Below, piece by piece: positions 1 through 10,240 of a stretch of 64,000 nucleotides of DNA (the first letter of the stretch is position 1; every line of letters begins with the position of its first letter). The stretch covers positions 23,158,715-23,222,714 of the forward strand of contig OX463829.1 in assembly GCA_949825045.1 (NCBI GenBank), written 5' to 3'. The notes beneath the pieces are model-generated. The model saw only the letters and a list, made by a program, of their open reading frames with translations. It did no database searches and was not told the DNA's origin. The translations under genes and the position numbers were made by a program. Source of the stretch: Argyresthia goedartella (taxonomy: Eukaryota; Arthropoda; Insecta; Lepidoptera; Argyresthiidae).

Positions 1-105
1 ATATAAGTATGTATATCGTTGTCTAGTACCCAAGATACAGGGAATCCTAGTTTGGGGCTAGATCAATGTCTGTAAATAGTGTCCAAGGTATTATTATTAG
101 TATTA
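1..105 (+). mobile_element. SINE 3' end, cut by window edge
   Basis: The stretch reads 'GTCTAGTACCCAAGATACAG', then 'GGGAATCCTAGTTTGGGGCT' and ends in an ATT-rich tail. The same 3' end lies on the opposite strand at 31100-31312, joined there to a tRNA-like head, so this is the tail of the same tRNA-derived SINE family. The head lies outside the window. Confidence 0.6.
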
Positions 106-364
106 TCTTTTAAAAATAGATGTGAACTAGAAAGCACTACGAAAGTGGTTCTGTTTGTGTTCTGTGTTCTGTCGTAATTCATCCTGTCTAAAACTCGGTG
201 CCCGTAACCTCAAACAGTGGTTTGGTTACATTACATAGTCGGATTAGTAAGAATTCAAATATTATGAAACATGTTATTTACAATGAATATTACTGTATTA
301 AATTCCGTTTGAATTATCTAACTAACTAGAAAGAACTAATATCAGAACTAAAACTGACTGCAAT

Positions 365-404
365 ATACAGGTGATATTTAATTAGCTGACAATATTTTGG
401 GGAC
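365..404 (+). repeat. Left member of a widely spaced inverted repeat pair
   Basis: About 37 bases starting 'ATACAGGTGATATTTAATTA' match the reverse complement of 4197-4235 with only a few differences. A second shared block ('GCTAGTTGGCCGCC', near 582) also has an inverted partner near 4160. The pair could be the terminal inverted repeats of an old DNA transposon about 3.9 kb long, or two MITE copies in opposite orientation. Confidence 0.6.
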
Positions 405-1379
405 TGATAGTTCCCATCAATATGAACAACTTTCTCCAAGAAACATATGGTCGCAATGGAAAAAACAATGTTCCTAAGTTGACCCGATCAGCTGATTACA
501 ATTTACTATGGGAGAACCAATTATTTTTTTCGTTTGCGACCATATGTATCTTGGGGAAAATTGTTCATAATTGTAGTCATTGTGCTAGTTGGCCGCCGAT
601 TGGTGGAGTACCCAACATAACGCCAGGTAATTGAGGAGACTATTCGTCTTATGGGGTCACGTAGAATACTTTTATTTGAAAAAATAAAAAACCTAAAATC
701 ATTGAGAAATGCTACTTTGCGGCCGTTTTTCTCAGTTTACGACCGGCTTTCAGCCAGATTGCGGCCGCCAGAGATTTTTTATAATAAACTCGGTTTTTAC
801 CGCTTTTCTGGTAAACAGTCTTTATCATATAGCAAGTTATTATCATGTTATTATCAACAAAAAAAATCATATACATTTTCCCTGGTGATTCACCATTCAG
901 GAGATATCGCGATTCTAAAAAACAAAGAAATTACATATGCAACTTATTTTTCGCACCACCAGCTAGGCGCATTAAAAGGTTTTCATACCCAAAGGGTACC
1001 TAAAAGAGACCCTAGTACTAAGCATCCGCTATTAGTGCGTCCGTCCGTCCATCCATCCATGCGACCGTCCGGCCATACGTCCGCCTGTCTTTCATATATG
1101 TCTGTGTATATATCTCATTAACTGTAACAAGCACAGAGTAGAAATTTCTCTAAAGTGTTCATTTGCTGTTATAACAAAAAAAAACGCGCTGTTATAAAAT
1201 TTAAAGGTTCTTCCCATAAGAGACTAGATTATTTTGTTTTTTTCTTGGATGATGGTACATAGTCTCTTGCATGGAGAAAACTTTTTTTTAATGCGTGTTT
1301 CTGTGAAAATTTTATTTTTCTACTATTCATGTGTTATTGCCCGCCAGACGGTATATGAACGGACAGACGGATGCATAAT
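405..1379. other. No recognisable gene; low-complexity patches
   Basis: Two open stretches exist here (422-634 and 651-1121), but they translate AT-rich DNA and a degenerate GTCC/ATCC run near 1036-1075 and show no domain. The segment may be the interior of the element bounded by the inverted repeats at 365 and 4235. Confidence 0.5.
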
Positions 1380-3268
1380 CAAAGAAAGAAAGAAAGAAAA
1401 AAGAAACATTTATTATAAAAACAGTGAACACACACACAAATACATTACAATTAAAGAAATTTAAATGAAAATAAGGAATATATATATATTGAACACAAAT
1501 GGAAGAATTTAGAATAAACACGACGGAAGAAAACAAAATAACTCATTCATTTATTCTTGTATTCAATCATACAATCGATCAATCATTCTGAATCATTCTA
1601 TCGAGCGATATCGACGGTCGTGGTGTGTCACTATCATTACAAATGGTATCTGACTCAGCAGTATGCTGAAGGCCATGCCTTCAGCGCTGATTTTCAGTCA
1701 GCGCCGAGTTTTACCCCGCGAGCATCACAGTCTGCGGCGTGGTACAGCCATTTAAACATTTTGAAAATAAATATATAACATATTAGTAAGTAAAAAATAT
1801 AATAAATCAAAATATGTAATAACAGAGACAATATAAATACATTTCTTGTGCGGTAGCCATAGTTTCAATTAAAAAAAAATAAAAAAAATATATATTTAAA
1901 ATTTACCTAGGTTGTGCGGGGCAGGCGGTTCCACTGGAAATGTCAATGAGCAACCACAGACTCAAGTCTTGTTTCGACGAGAGGTTGGAACGGAAGGCAG
2001 AAATAGTCTCTGCGGATCCAGCAAATATGCCTTGAGCTTGCGCCCGAAGGCATACCTACTAGTTGCTTCACGAACTGGTGTGGGAATATCATTCCAACAC
2101 TTAGATGCCGCAAAACGGAAACTCCCGCGGAAAGTCGTCGTTCGATGCGTTGGTATCAATATTCTCTCTTTGTGCACGCTACGTCCTCGGGTCGCCCATT
2201 TAAGCTTCATGTGCAGGTAGGGTAGGGTTTCTGTGCGTATTACACCAAAGAGTAATTTAGAAATGTTTAAATGCCGACGGGCCTCCATATTTAGGAGTTT
2301 TGCTGCATCCAATTATAGGGTGATATGGGATCTAGGAGGGATTTTAAAACAAAAACGTGCACATGCGTTTTGAACACGTTGTATTAACCTTTTCGTCCGT
2401 CCAAGTATACAGCCATCATAGACGACATCACAGTAGTTTAATCTGGATAATATCAGTGATTCACTTAGCCTGATACGCAAATCAGTGCTAAGGTAATCAC
2501 GTATATTATAAAGGATATTAAGGCGGTAGAAACAATTGCTGACTACGTTTCTGACGTGATTTTCGAAACGAAGCTCATCGTCCATCAACAACCCAAGATT
2601 TTTAGCTTCTACAACCTTTTGCACTGGTTCACCCATGTCGTTCGGGGCAAGGGCTTGGACTGTGTTATGGATCTGATTTTTTGTACCAAGTACTATGTAC
2701 TTAGATTTACCAGGGTTTAGCACAAGACAGCTCCTCTCACACCATGACGCCACCCGCTCTAGATTGCTGTTTATGAATTGGACAGCAGTCTTTACGGCAT
2801 ATGGAACGGTCATCTGCGTAAAGATGGCACATGCTGCTCTCCACGACAGAAGCGATCTCCGCTGAATAAAGAATAAATAAAAGGGGGCCTAATATTGACC
2901 CTTGAGGCACAACCCTTGTTAAGGGCCTTGTCGAGGAAAACAACGTAGTGCTATCGCTTTTATCCAATCCAATAACCTGCGCACGGCCCGACAGGTAGCT
3001 GTCAAACCACTTCACCGTGGCACTATCAAACCCTTAATAGGACATTTTTGCTAATAAAAGCGGCGTGTTCAGACAGTCGAAAGCTCGGGAAAAATCTAGC
3101 AACACCAGAACTGTGCTTTTACCTTGGTCAAGCTCAGATAAGATATTATCCACGACATCGATAAGGGCTGTTGATGTCCCCCTACCCTTACGGAAGCCTG
3201 CGATTGCAATTCTGGTAGTATACCATTCTTCTCCAGATATCCCGACAGCTGATCACACAGTGCTCTCT
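1380..3268 (-). mobile_element. 5'-truncated LINE, 3' half (Jockey/CR1-like group), copy 1
   Basis: On the minus strand the order is end of RT fingers, RT palm, C-terminal thumb region, a roughly 580-base 3' UTR and a terminal (CTTT)n tail at the low-coordinate end. The 3' UTR and the end of the ORF recur at 20287-21608, which fixes this as one repeat family. The 5' end fades near 3268, where similarity to RT stops. The clade is inferred from the [16 protein letters not shown] palm motif and is not certain. Confidence 0.8.
1962..3268 (-). pseudogene. LINE ORF2 reverse transcriptase remnant
   Basis: This encodes the RT of the LINE at 1380-3268, which would copy the element's RNA at a nicked target. 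In minus-strand order I see 'GFRKGRGTSTAL' and 'LLDFSRAFDCL' (motif A, about 3060-3190), '[15 protein letters not shown]' (motif B) and 'HLYADD' (motif C, about 2810-2830), then a thumb region and the family's C-terminal 'FRFAASKCWNDIP'. Damage is plain: a frameshift before motif A, a stop just after motif A, a frameshift directly after YADD, and an in-frame TAA at 2313-2315. Catalytic residues survive but the frame does not. The endonuclease and RT N-terminus are missing, as expected for a 5'-truncated insertion. Confidence 0.85.
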
Positions 3269-4196
3269 ACCAGTGGTCATCTGTGGTCTTCATCATCAGT
3301 AATAATTCACAAAATGATGCTTCCCGAGATGGAATGCACGAGTTAATATGAAAACACGAAAATCGCTATAGGTCTGATTTAATATTTGAAGAGTTCCTTC
3401 GATTTCTCCAGCATTCCTTCATCAAATCTTGAGCTGATGGCAATAAGACCAATTGAAAGTTAAAAATTTCAAACAAAAAAATATAATTTCCAACTTCCAT
3501 CCATCCATTCACTTGTAGAAATCGGGGCATATTCATATAAAAACAAAATAAAAGATTTCTTTCTATCTATTGAAAATACGACTGTTTGACTTATATATTC
3601 GCAATATCTCAATCATGATGAGTAACAGGAAAAGGTGTTAAAATTCGTTTGTACATTATATTATTATTGTCAATTTTTGATTAAACATTCCGTCTACACC
3701 GACCGATGTTTTCACCTAAGACTTTGAATATATTTTTTACCAGTAGTAGGCTTGCTGAAGACTTTTGATATGTGTATTTTCATGCATTCGCATTTAGCTG
3801 AAAATACACATTCTCATGCAACCTCCAATTACTATTTTGACTGGAATATTTTATTACAGTATTATTACAGAAATGATAAAAATTGATAAGTGATTTTGCG
3901 TCGACGTGATTTCAGTTGACAGCCGACCACATGATCTCCATAAATTTTAAAAGCGGCACGTGCTCGCTAATATATTGACTCGGGCAGCATATGCGTCCAA
4001 ATGAATGAGATCGTCTGGTCACCTCATTTTTTATTCCAGCCAAATTAAATTGTCCCGAATTCTAACACTATCCTACTTTCCGAAAATCCGTTGCATTTTG
4101 GTAGGAAAATTCTTATTATGATAATATTTCTGCAGTAGATCCCTCAAATGGCCGCCAACTAGCCCCTGGCCGCCAACTGACATAATGACCTATCAT
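3269..4196. other. No gene seen
   Basis: AT-rich DNA without a coding signal. The right end, near 4150-4175, holds two GGCCGCCAACT blocks that resemble, in inverted form, sequence near 582-600 and form the inner part of the inverted repeat pair. Confidence 0.5.
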
Positions 4197-4235
4197 TGCC
4201 CAAAATATGGTCAGCTAATTAAATGTCACCTGTAT
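4197..4235 (-). repeat. Right member of the inverted repeat pair
   Basis: Reverse complement of the repeat at 365-404, reading 'TCAGCTAATTAAATGTCACC' then TGTAT on the plus strand. No clear target duplication is visible outside either member. Confidence 0.6.
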
Positions 4236-6045
4236 TTAGGTCAGCCTGTCAGCTAAGTAAAGGTCTTTATCAAACTTAAAACTACTTAGTTGTTGCGATA
4301 ATTAAACGTTTTGTTGACAAATTAAGTTTAGAAAGTTATTTGAAGTAAATCTATTATATTTTGAAAAAGAAGTAACAACATAAAACAACCATAAACTTGC
4401 CAATAATTCCGGAACTCCGTTTATAGTTTGGGAGAATATTCGCCAAAAACCGATGACTCATCGAGAAACTTTGTTACTTCCTCTAGACATAGATGAAATA
4501 AACGTCAGAGTCTTGTGGCGAGATCAAATAAATCTTGAATAATACATATCAATGAATCATCGCGTCATACATTAATTATATTAAATATTACGTTTTGGTC
4601 TACGATACATATAAATGTACATTGTATCATGGATTGAGACCAATTAAGAACAAATTTTACTTAGTTAAGTAATTAAAAAGTTCATTAAATTTATTGCTTT
4701 CTTAATTGGTCACGAAATTAATTAAAAACTTCAATTTACCTACATTATTATATTGGCTCAGGCTTCGGAGTCCTCAATCGACAAATTGATAGATACTAGG
4801 AGCTATGAACTCATGATATGTAATTTCATACAATACAACAGACAAAGACATGTCGATTACAGACTCACATCAGCCAGTTGTGATGTCTCTATGTATTACC
4901 TATTACCAACGGGCAAATGGAATGGGAACTGACTGATGCATCAATTGGTTACACTGTCTTTACATGCCGACGTATTATGTATCCTCTATTAGCTAACTAC
5001 AACAGAAGTGTAGGCAGGCAGCCCCAGTAAGGGTAATTATGTAATTAATCACTACGTTAATTATATGTCAGTACTCGTACCTATTGAACGACATATTATT
5101 ATGTTATGACCAATGACTAAAGAGAAAATAGGTTCCTCAGATTAAGAAAACTCTTTGCTTAATATCGCCATGAGAGAATCGTGGTACGTTTACTGAAGAA
5201 AGGTGTATATCTACCACACGAATTACCCCCAACATCGAACTGCTCCAAAATTTGCAAATACAGTTTCAATAATTTCAGGTAGGTAATTATTTCGCAATGT
5301 GAAATTCCGTTTCACGGTACATTTCCCCAGAGCAACCATGCTAACAACCTACATTATGTTAATTTAATATGTACGTACATTTGCAGTAAGCACTGACGAT
5401 GAAAACTTTATTACTAATACCGCTAAGTATTGACTGTCACACAGAAGTTCATCGTGAAGCTGTTTTGAAAGGACTTAGTATGTGCTACATCAACTTAAGT
5501 ATACATACAGTCGTAAGTACTGAAAAGTTTCATTACTTTAAAAGAGGTACATCATTCACGTATCAAGTATTTCGCTCATAAGCTCCTAAATGGTCCTAGA
5601 ACCACCACTAAACTTAATGTACCTTGTACGCACGAATTAATAATTATTTTGTGATTTAAAAAAAATGTTAAATAAGTAAAATAAGATCCTTAATACCCTA
5701 AATATACCAGTAAGCTCTTCCCCAAACCTTTAGTATGTCCCGTCAACATTGCAATCCTCCATGCCCACTAATGACGTAATAAACTCAACGTAAACTCGAA
5801 AAATAAAAGCATTTCGTGATTGGCCGTCGCGGGCTACGGGCGGTCGCAATGTGAGGAAGGGCTGATCAGCACCCCTGCTGACGGATGGCTGTGTGTGGCA
5901 GAACTCTGCACAAACTGGCACCCGATACTAATTACACAATGCTCTATCGCTAGAGTATCGATGTGTGCTCTCACTGCTCAAAATGTTAATTTTGGTAGTA
6001 TACTAATTTATCGATCTATCAGGCCTGCTGCACACATTGCTGTCT
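4236..6045. other. No gene seen
   Basis: AT-rich DNA. Short open stretches at 5399-5581 and 5730-6053 have no recognisable domain. A locally GC-richer patch at 5818-5960 stands out, but I cannot assign it. Confidence 0.5.
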
Positions 6046-6115
6046 GCTTATAAAAACCGGTGAGTCGGACTCGCGTTCCGAGGACTCCGCACAGATCTTT
6101 TTTTTGTTAGGTTCT
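6046..6115 (+). repeat. Truncated head of the lepidopteran GTGCGAGT repeat
   Basis: It reads 'AAAACCGGTGAGTCGGACTC' then 'GCGTTCCGAGG', a diverged copy of the head found at 14928, 15942 and 32338. Only the first 60-70 bases are present. Confidence 0.5.
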
Positions 6116-6310
6116 CAGATTTTTTGCTTAACTTGTGCCATGATACCTTCGCGCCAAATTTCATGATTCTAGGTGGAAGGGAAGTAGGAAGTAGGTTTTG
6201 TTGCCCTTGCGAATATCAACAATTTCAGCAAAATATATATATATATATATATACACATATATGGCGGAATCTTTTGATTGCGTTGTCCTATAAGTTTGAT
6301 TTTTTCACAA
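6116..6310 (+). repeat. Dispersed repeat with 'AAATTTCATGATTCTAGGT' core, left part
   Basis: The core 'GCCAAATTTCATGATTCTAG' followed by a 'TTTTGATTGCGT' block recurs at 6893-7172, and in part at 9056-9140. This copy is split by a LINE fragment and resumes at 6769. A short TA run (6236-6254) lies inside. Confidence 0.55.
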
Positions 6311-6768
6311 ATTGTGTACCAAGTAAAGTAAGACTGCTTATTTACAATTCCTTAGCCAAATCATACCTCGAATATTTAATTGAAATCTGGGGATCAGCGG
6401 CTCTAACTAACCTTAACTCGCTACAGAGAACCCAAAATAAAATAATAAAAAATTTGCTACACTGCCCTTTGACACGTCAACTAAACAACACGAGAAAACA
6501 AAACTAAACATATCCCAATTGTACAACTAAAACACAAGCATTTTAATATAAAAAATTACTACTAATACCATAAAATCTAACAAATAACAGCAACCTTCGG
6601 AACAAAAACAAATTTATACTAACTACACCTTGGACTAATTATGGAAAAAAGACTAGAAGTATTTGAGAAAGTATGAGCATATTTAAAAATAAGTTAAAAT
6701 CGCAACCCTATATTAATCTACTTATATATTTTTAAGCATATCTCATTATAAGTGAAATGTTATTTCTT
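6311..6768 (+). pseudogene. LINE ORF2 C-terminal fragment
   Basis: The translation contains 'VRLLIYNSLAKSYLEYLIEI' followed by 'WGSAALTNLNSLQRTQNKII', the typical region after the RT palm in Jockey/CR1-type LINEs (short helix, conserved W-G, then LQ.TQNK.IK). Further on, out of frame, 'NLRNKNKFILTTP' and 'SIFKNKLKSQ' match the far C-terminus. Stops and frame changes break it throughout and no RT catalytic motif is included. It sits inside the repeat at 6116-6892, so it inserted after that repeat. Confidence 0.7.
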
Positions 6769-6892
6769 ATAGGAATCAAATTCTTTAAACCTATCAAGAC
6801 TTGTTTAACTGATATTAATTTCAAATTGATAGTCCCACGCGTTCCTGCAAAAAAACTTTTTTACACCTGACAGACAGGCAGACAGACATATA
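6769..6892 (+). repeat. Dispersed repeat, right part after LINE insertion
   Basis: It continues the repeat of 6116-6310 ('AATCAAATTCTTTAAACCTA' and the 'TGATATTAATTT' block). The same order of blocks occurs uninterrupted in the copy at 6893-7172. Confidence 0.5.
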
Positions 6893-7172
6893 TTTACAAT
6901 TTTATGATTTTTCTTGGACTCGTGATAGTAGACATTGCTTCGTGCCAAATTTCATGATTCTAGGTCAAAAAGATTTATTTGATCCCCTCGCGAAAGTCAA
7001 GCAATTTTAGCAAAATTCTTATATCTTTTGATTGCGTAGAGTTCGATTCTTTACAACTTCAATATCCCACAGACCTGATTAATCGATATTAATTTAAACT
7101 TGATACCTCCACCAGATATCAAGTTTAACTGGTGGTGATATGGCCAGACGGACAAAAAGTAATCCTACAAGT
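6893..7172 (+). repeat. Second copy of the 'ATTTCATGATTCTAGGT' dispersed repeat
   Basis: It carries the core at about 6950, 'TCTTTTGATTGCGT' near 7025, a 'GATATTAATTTAAACTTGAT' block near 7088 and the tail 'GCCAGACGGACAAAAAGTAA'. It is a tandem neighbour of the split copy at 6116-6892. The family is unnamed here and I see no ORF. Confidence 0.55.
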
Positions 7173-8215
7173 CTAGCGACAGAGCAGCGTGTCGAAAATA
7201 ACAAATAGTAGAATAGGTCCCCCTACTCGGTACCTACAGTTTATTCTGACCCTTATTGTCAAAGCAATATGATATCAGGAGTTCTCTGCGGTATGCCAGC
7301 TCACCCTCTAATTGCAAGTTTCCGAACGTCCGTGGCCTCCCGCCATGCACCGCTGACAAAACGCATTTCCGTCGTCGACTCTCCGTATTTTTTTTTGTGA
7401 AGTTCAGAAATTGATTAATTTCATACCCGAAGACTTCATTGTTATTGAGATATTTACAATAGTTCTGCGTATAGTTTCCGGGTATGAATTTCGCTATCGA
7501 TAGTTGCACCGCTAATATCCGTTTGTAGTTTAGTTGCCAATTCTAAATATGGGCTAGATAAGTCATGAATAGACGAGTATTATCAAATACTTGATATCGG
7601 AAATGATGCAGTTGGACAATTTAGCTTATACCAACCTATGTCGTACTCGAACTTACAAGTAGGCATTAAAAAGGCCTGCAAACTCTACAATAAAGTAGAT
7701 GTGTAATCAATTTCGCCTGAAAAAAGATTGCAAGAGCCAAAAACAGATAGAAAAGTTCAAATCATCTAAATCAGTATTCGACGGGGAGCTTAACCAATTT
7801 GAAATTTGTGCAGGGAGAGGTATCAGCATTCTGAGCACACGCGCTCCCTAACCCTTTCGCTTTTCAGCTCATTTCTCTCCACAAGTTGTGATTTTATTGA
7901 CTCCCCTGTCAACACTGCGAAAATATACCTCAAAAGCGAATAAGGCGGATTTTTTGGAAGAGAAGTGCAGACCAATCCAGACTGCAAGGAATAAACTACG
8001 TGGTTTTAAAAAGCGACTTTCGAATATCTTTCAAGAATTCAAGATTTCATTTCATTCGATACAAAATGGGTGATCAGATCACTCATATAGTCTTTTGATA
8101 ACAAAACTCCTTCTCCTTGTACACAAACAACTTTCTAGCAAAATAGTCAGTACTAAAGCTCTAGATCCTTCTAGTACATTATAGTCAGCAAAAATTAATA
8201 TATACACATACACGT
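7173..8215. other. No gene seen
   Basis: A 91-codon minus-strand open stretch (7234-7509) and a 61-codon plus-strand one (7888-8073) carry no recognisable domain. Confidence 0.45.
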
Positions 8216-8300
8216 TTAAATACAGGCACATACATATATTGCTTCTGGCCCCACACTAGGATACCCTGTGTCTTGGAAACCAGTAACAGCGACATCACAC
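8216..8300 (-). repeat. SINE 3'-end remnant
   Basis: 'CTAGGATACCCTGTGTCTTG' matches, on the minus strand, the 3' end of the SINE at 31100-31312 and 1-105. No tRNA-like head is present. Confidence 0.45.
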
Positions 8301-9510
8301 ACATATAAACATCACGCATGGGTAAAGTAAAGTCGCATAGGGTGAGAGAGAGACATCTTACCCTCGCTCAGAGCGCGCGCAGATACTTGGCGCGGATTGC
8401 ATTTGACAGAGCGAGCGCGAGGCGCTACAAAGTGTCTCTGTTTCAGCTCGGTTAAAAATGCTTTCGTATGTCAATCTGTCCAGATTTCCGGCTGTCCGGA
8501 TGTACTCCTCTATATGCTGCATTTGTCAACCGGTTGTCGTGAAATTTTGTAAGCAGGTTCGATGTTGTATGTAATTTTGTCGATCAGTTTTTGTGTATTT
8601 TTTCTAAATGGCGGATATATGGGGATAAAAATGTAAAAAAACGCTGCCGTGATGTCGTGTAAAAATAGACATGTTAGCTAAGCGCGAGTCAAACACATTA
8701 TCTAATTATCTGATAACCGAAAGAAAACATGTTTTCTTTTAATTTCGTGTTTGTACGTCGATTCGAGTCGATTACGCTTATCCCTTACCTACCTCTATAC
8801 TATACCTACCTGCCTTTCAGCTTCATATGTCAAGAAGATTTTGGTGTTCATACAATCTGACTCCCCTCCACTTCCCCCGCCCCCTTTTCTCTCCTTTGGG
8901 CAATTTCAAAAATTACACTGTCAAAGAAGTTTCGTAATCTACCTATAATAAACTGACTATATAATGTGGTATGTGCTTCACCTTCTTGGGTCAAGTAGAT
9001 TTTGAGGGGCACTTTATCAACCGCGAGGGGCAGGATTTTGAAAAATAAATACCGAACCCACGTCCTGGTTTTTTAAGCTTCCTTTCTGCCAAATTTCAGA
9101 TTCATAGGTCAAAATTTCATGACTCTAGGCCCACAGATTTAATCTGTGCGTTGTCTGTAATTCAGTCAAAAGTGTGTGTAGTTCTTATTTACTCCTTATT
9201 TAGTACTTTATATGTACTCCCAATTTATTATCTTTGTTCCCTGCTACATACAGGTATAAGTCCACCGTTTAGTAAAATTCAAAATCACTAGTTCTATGTT
9301 ACCATTCCTTTTGTGCCCGTTTGTCGTTCCAGAATATTCCAGATGCGGTTTCGGTCAGTTTGCATTACGCAAACGTATGAGAGCAATGCAATTTACATAT
9401 CAACACGTGGAACTTATAATTCTATGACGTTATTTTAATTTTCCTTTAGATTAAGCATGATTAAGTACTATTACAGTCATGGAGAGACCGTTTTTGGTGA
9501 AATTTTGCCT

Positions 9511-9512
<2 letters not shown>
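8301..9512. other. No gene; fragment of dispersed repeat at 9056-9140
   Basis: A GAGA-rich and CGCG-rich patch lies at 8335-8450. 'GCCAAATTTCAGATTCATAG' and 'AATTTCATGACTCTAGG' at 9085-9130 are a degraded copy of the repeat seen at 6116 and 6893. Nothing coding was found. Confidence 0.45.

Positions 9513-9544
<32 letters not shown>
9513..9544. repeat. (TA)n microsatellite
   Basis: An uninterrupted run of 16 TA units. Confidence 0.95.
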
Positions 9545-9546
<2 letters not shown>

Positions 9547-10188
9547 ATACATACAAATATACCATTACCTTTCCATCCATGGCTTCCTGATAAAAATCTA
9601 TTTTCAGACAAAAGCTTGCCTCTGTACATGGTGTATCTTTTATAAGTTTCAAGGTATCAGTTTTGTGTAGAACAATAAAGAAATTGCGAATACTAAATAA
9701 CATATCTGAATTATTTCAATGAAATAAATCTGCATTCAAATTTCAATAGGAATAACAGAACATTTATGTCACGTGGTTATCTGCCTTTCAAATTCATATA
9801 AACTACAAAAGACAAGAGTACATCACGAATTCATTCTCCATCTACATCACAATAATTGGCAGATTTTTCCCCAATGCACATATAATAGTCGCTTATTATT
9901 TTTAGGGACAGAAATGCATTTCTGTAACATTGTAATATCCTAACGAGACGCATAAAGGCGGAAGATCTGCAGTAAATTAAATAAGATACGTCTGCACGCC
10001 TGTGATTCATTGTTAGTGCCCTCAAATCTCGATATGTGGGGAGACGGACCCTCGTAAACTCAGATTGAACAAGATGGCCAAATTTACTCGAGACTGAGGA
10101 AGAAAAATGCGGTTAAAGGTCAGACAGCGTGAGGTGACGAGGTTAAATAATAGGCAAAAGTACAAAACAAATGATGTTTGCAAAAAAA
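9545..10188. other. No gene seen
   Basis: AT-rich sequence up to the first satellite unit. The short minus-strand open stretch at 10022-10210 starts inside the satellite and is not a gene. Confidence 0.5.
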
Positions 10189-10240
10189 ATACGCGTGCGG
10201 CACCGTTCACGTGATATAACTAGAAGTAAATTACATAAAT
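10189..10240. repeat. 50-bp satellite, first block (one unit)
   Basis: One unit containing 'ACGCGTGCGGCACCGTTCAC' then 'GTGATATAACTAGAAGTAAA'. Its last eight bases, ACATAAAT (10233-10240), are repeated at 12970-12977, marking the target duplication of the intervening LINE. Confidence 0.9.

Noticed and set aside
422..1121. Two plus-strand open frames of 70 and 156 codons
   Set aside because: The second translates a GTCC/ATCC run and AT-rich sequence; no domain and no codon bias unlike the surroundings.
7234..7509. 91-codon minus-strand frame
   Set aside because: No recognisable domain; composition as in the surrounding noncoding DNA.
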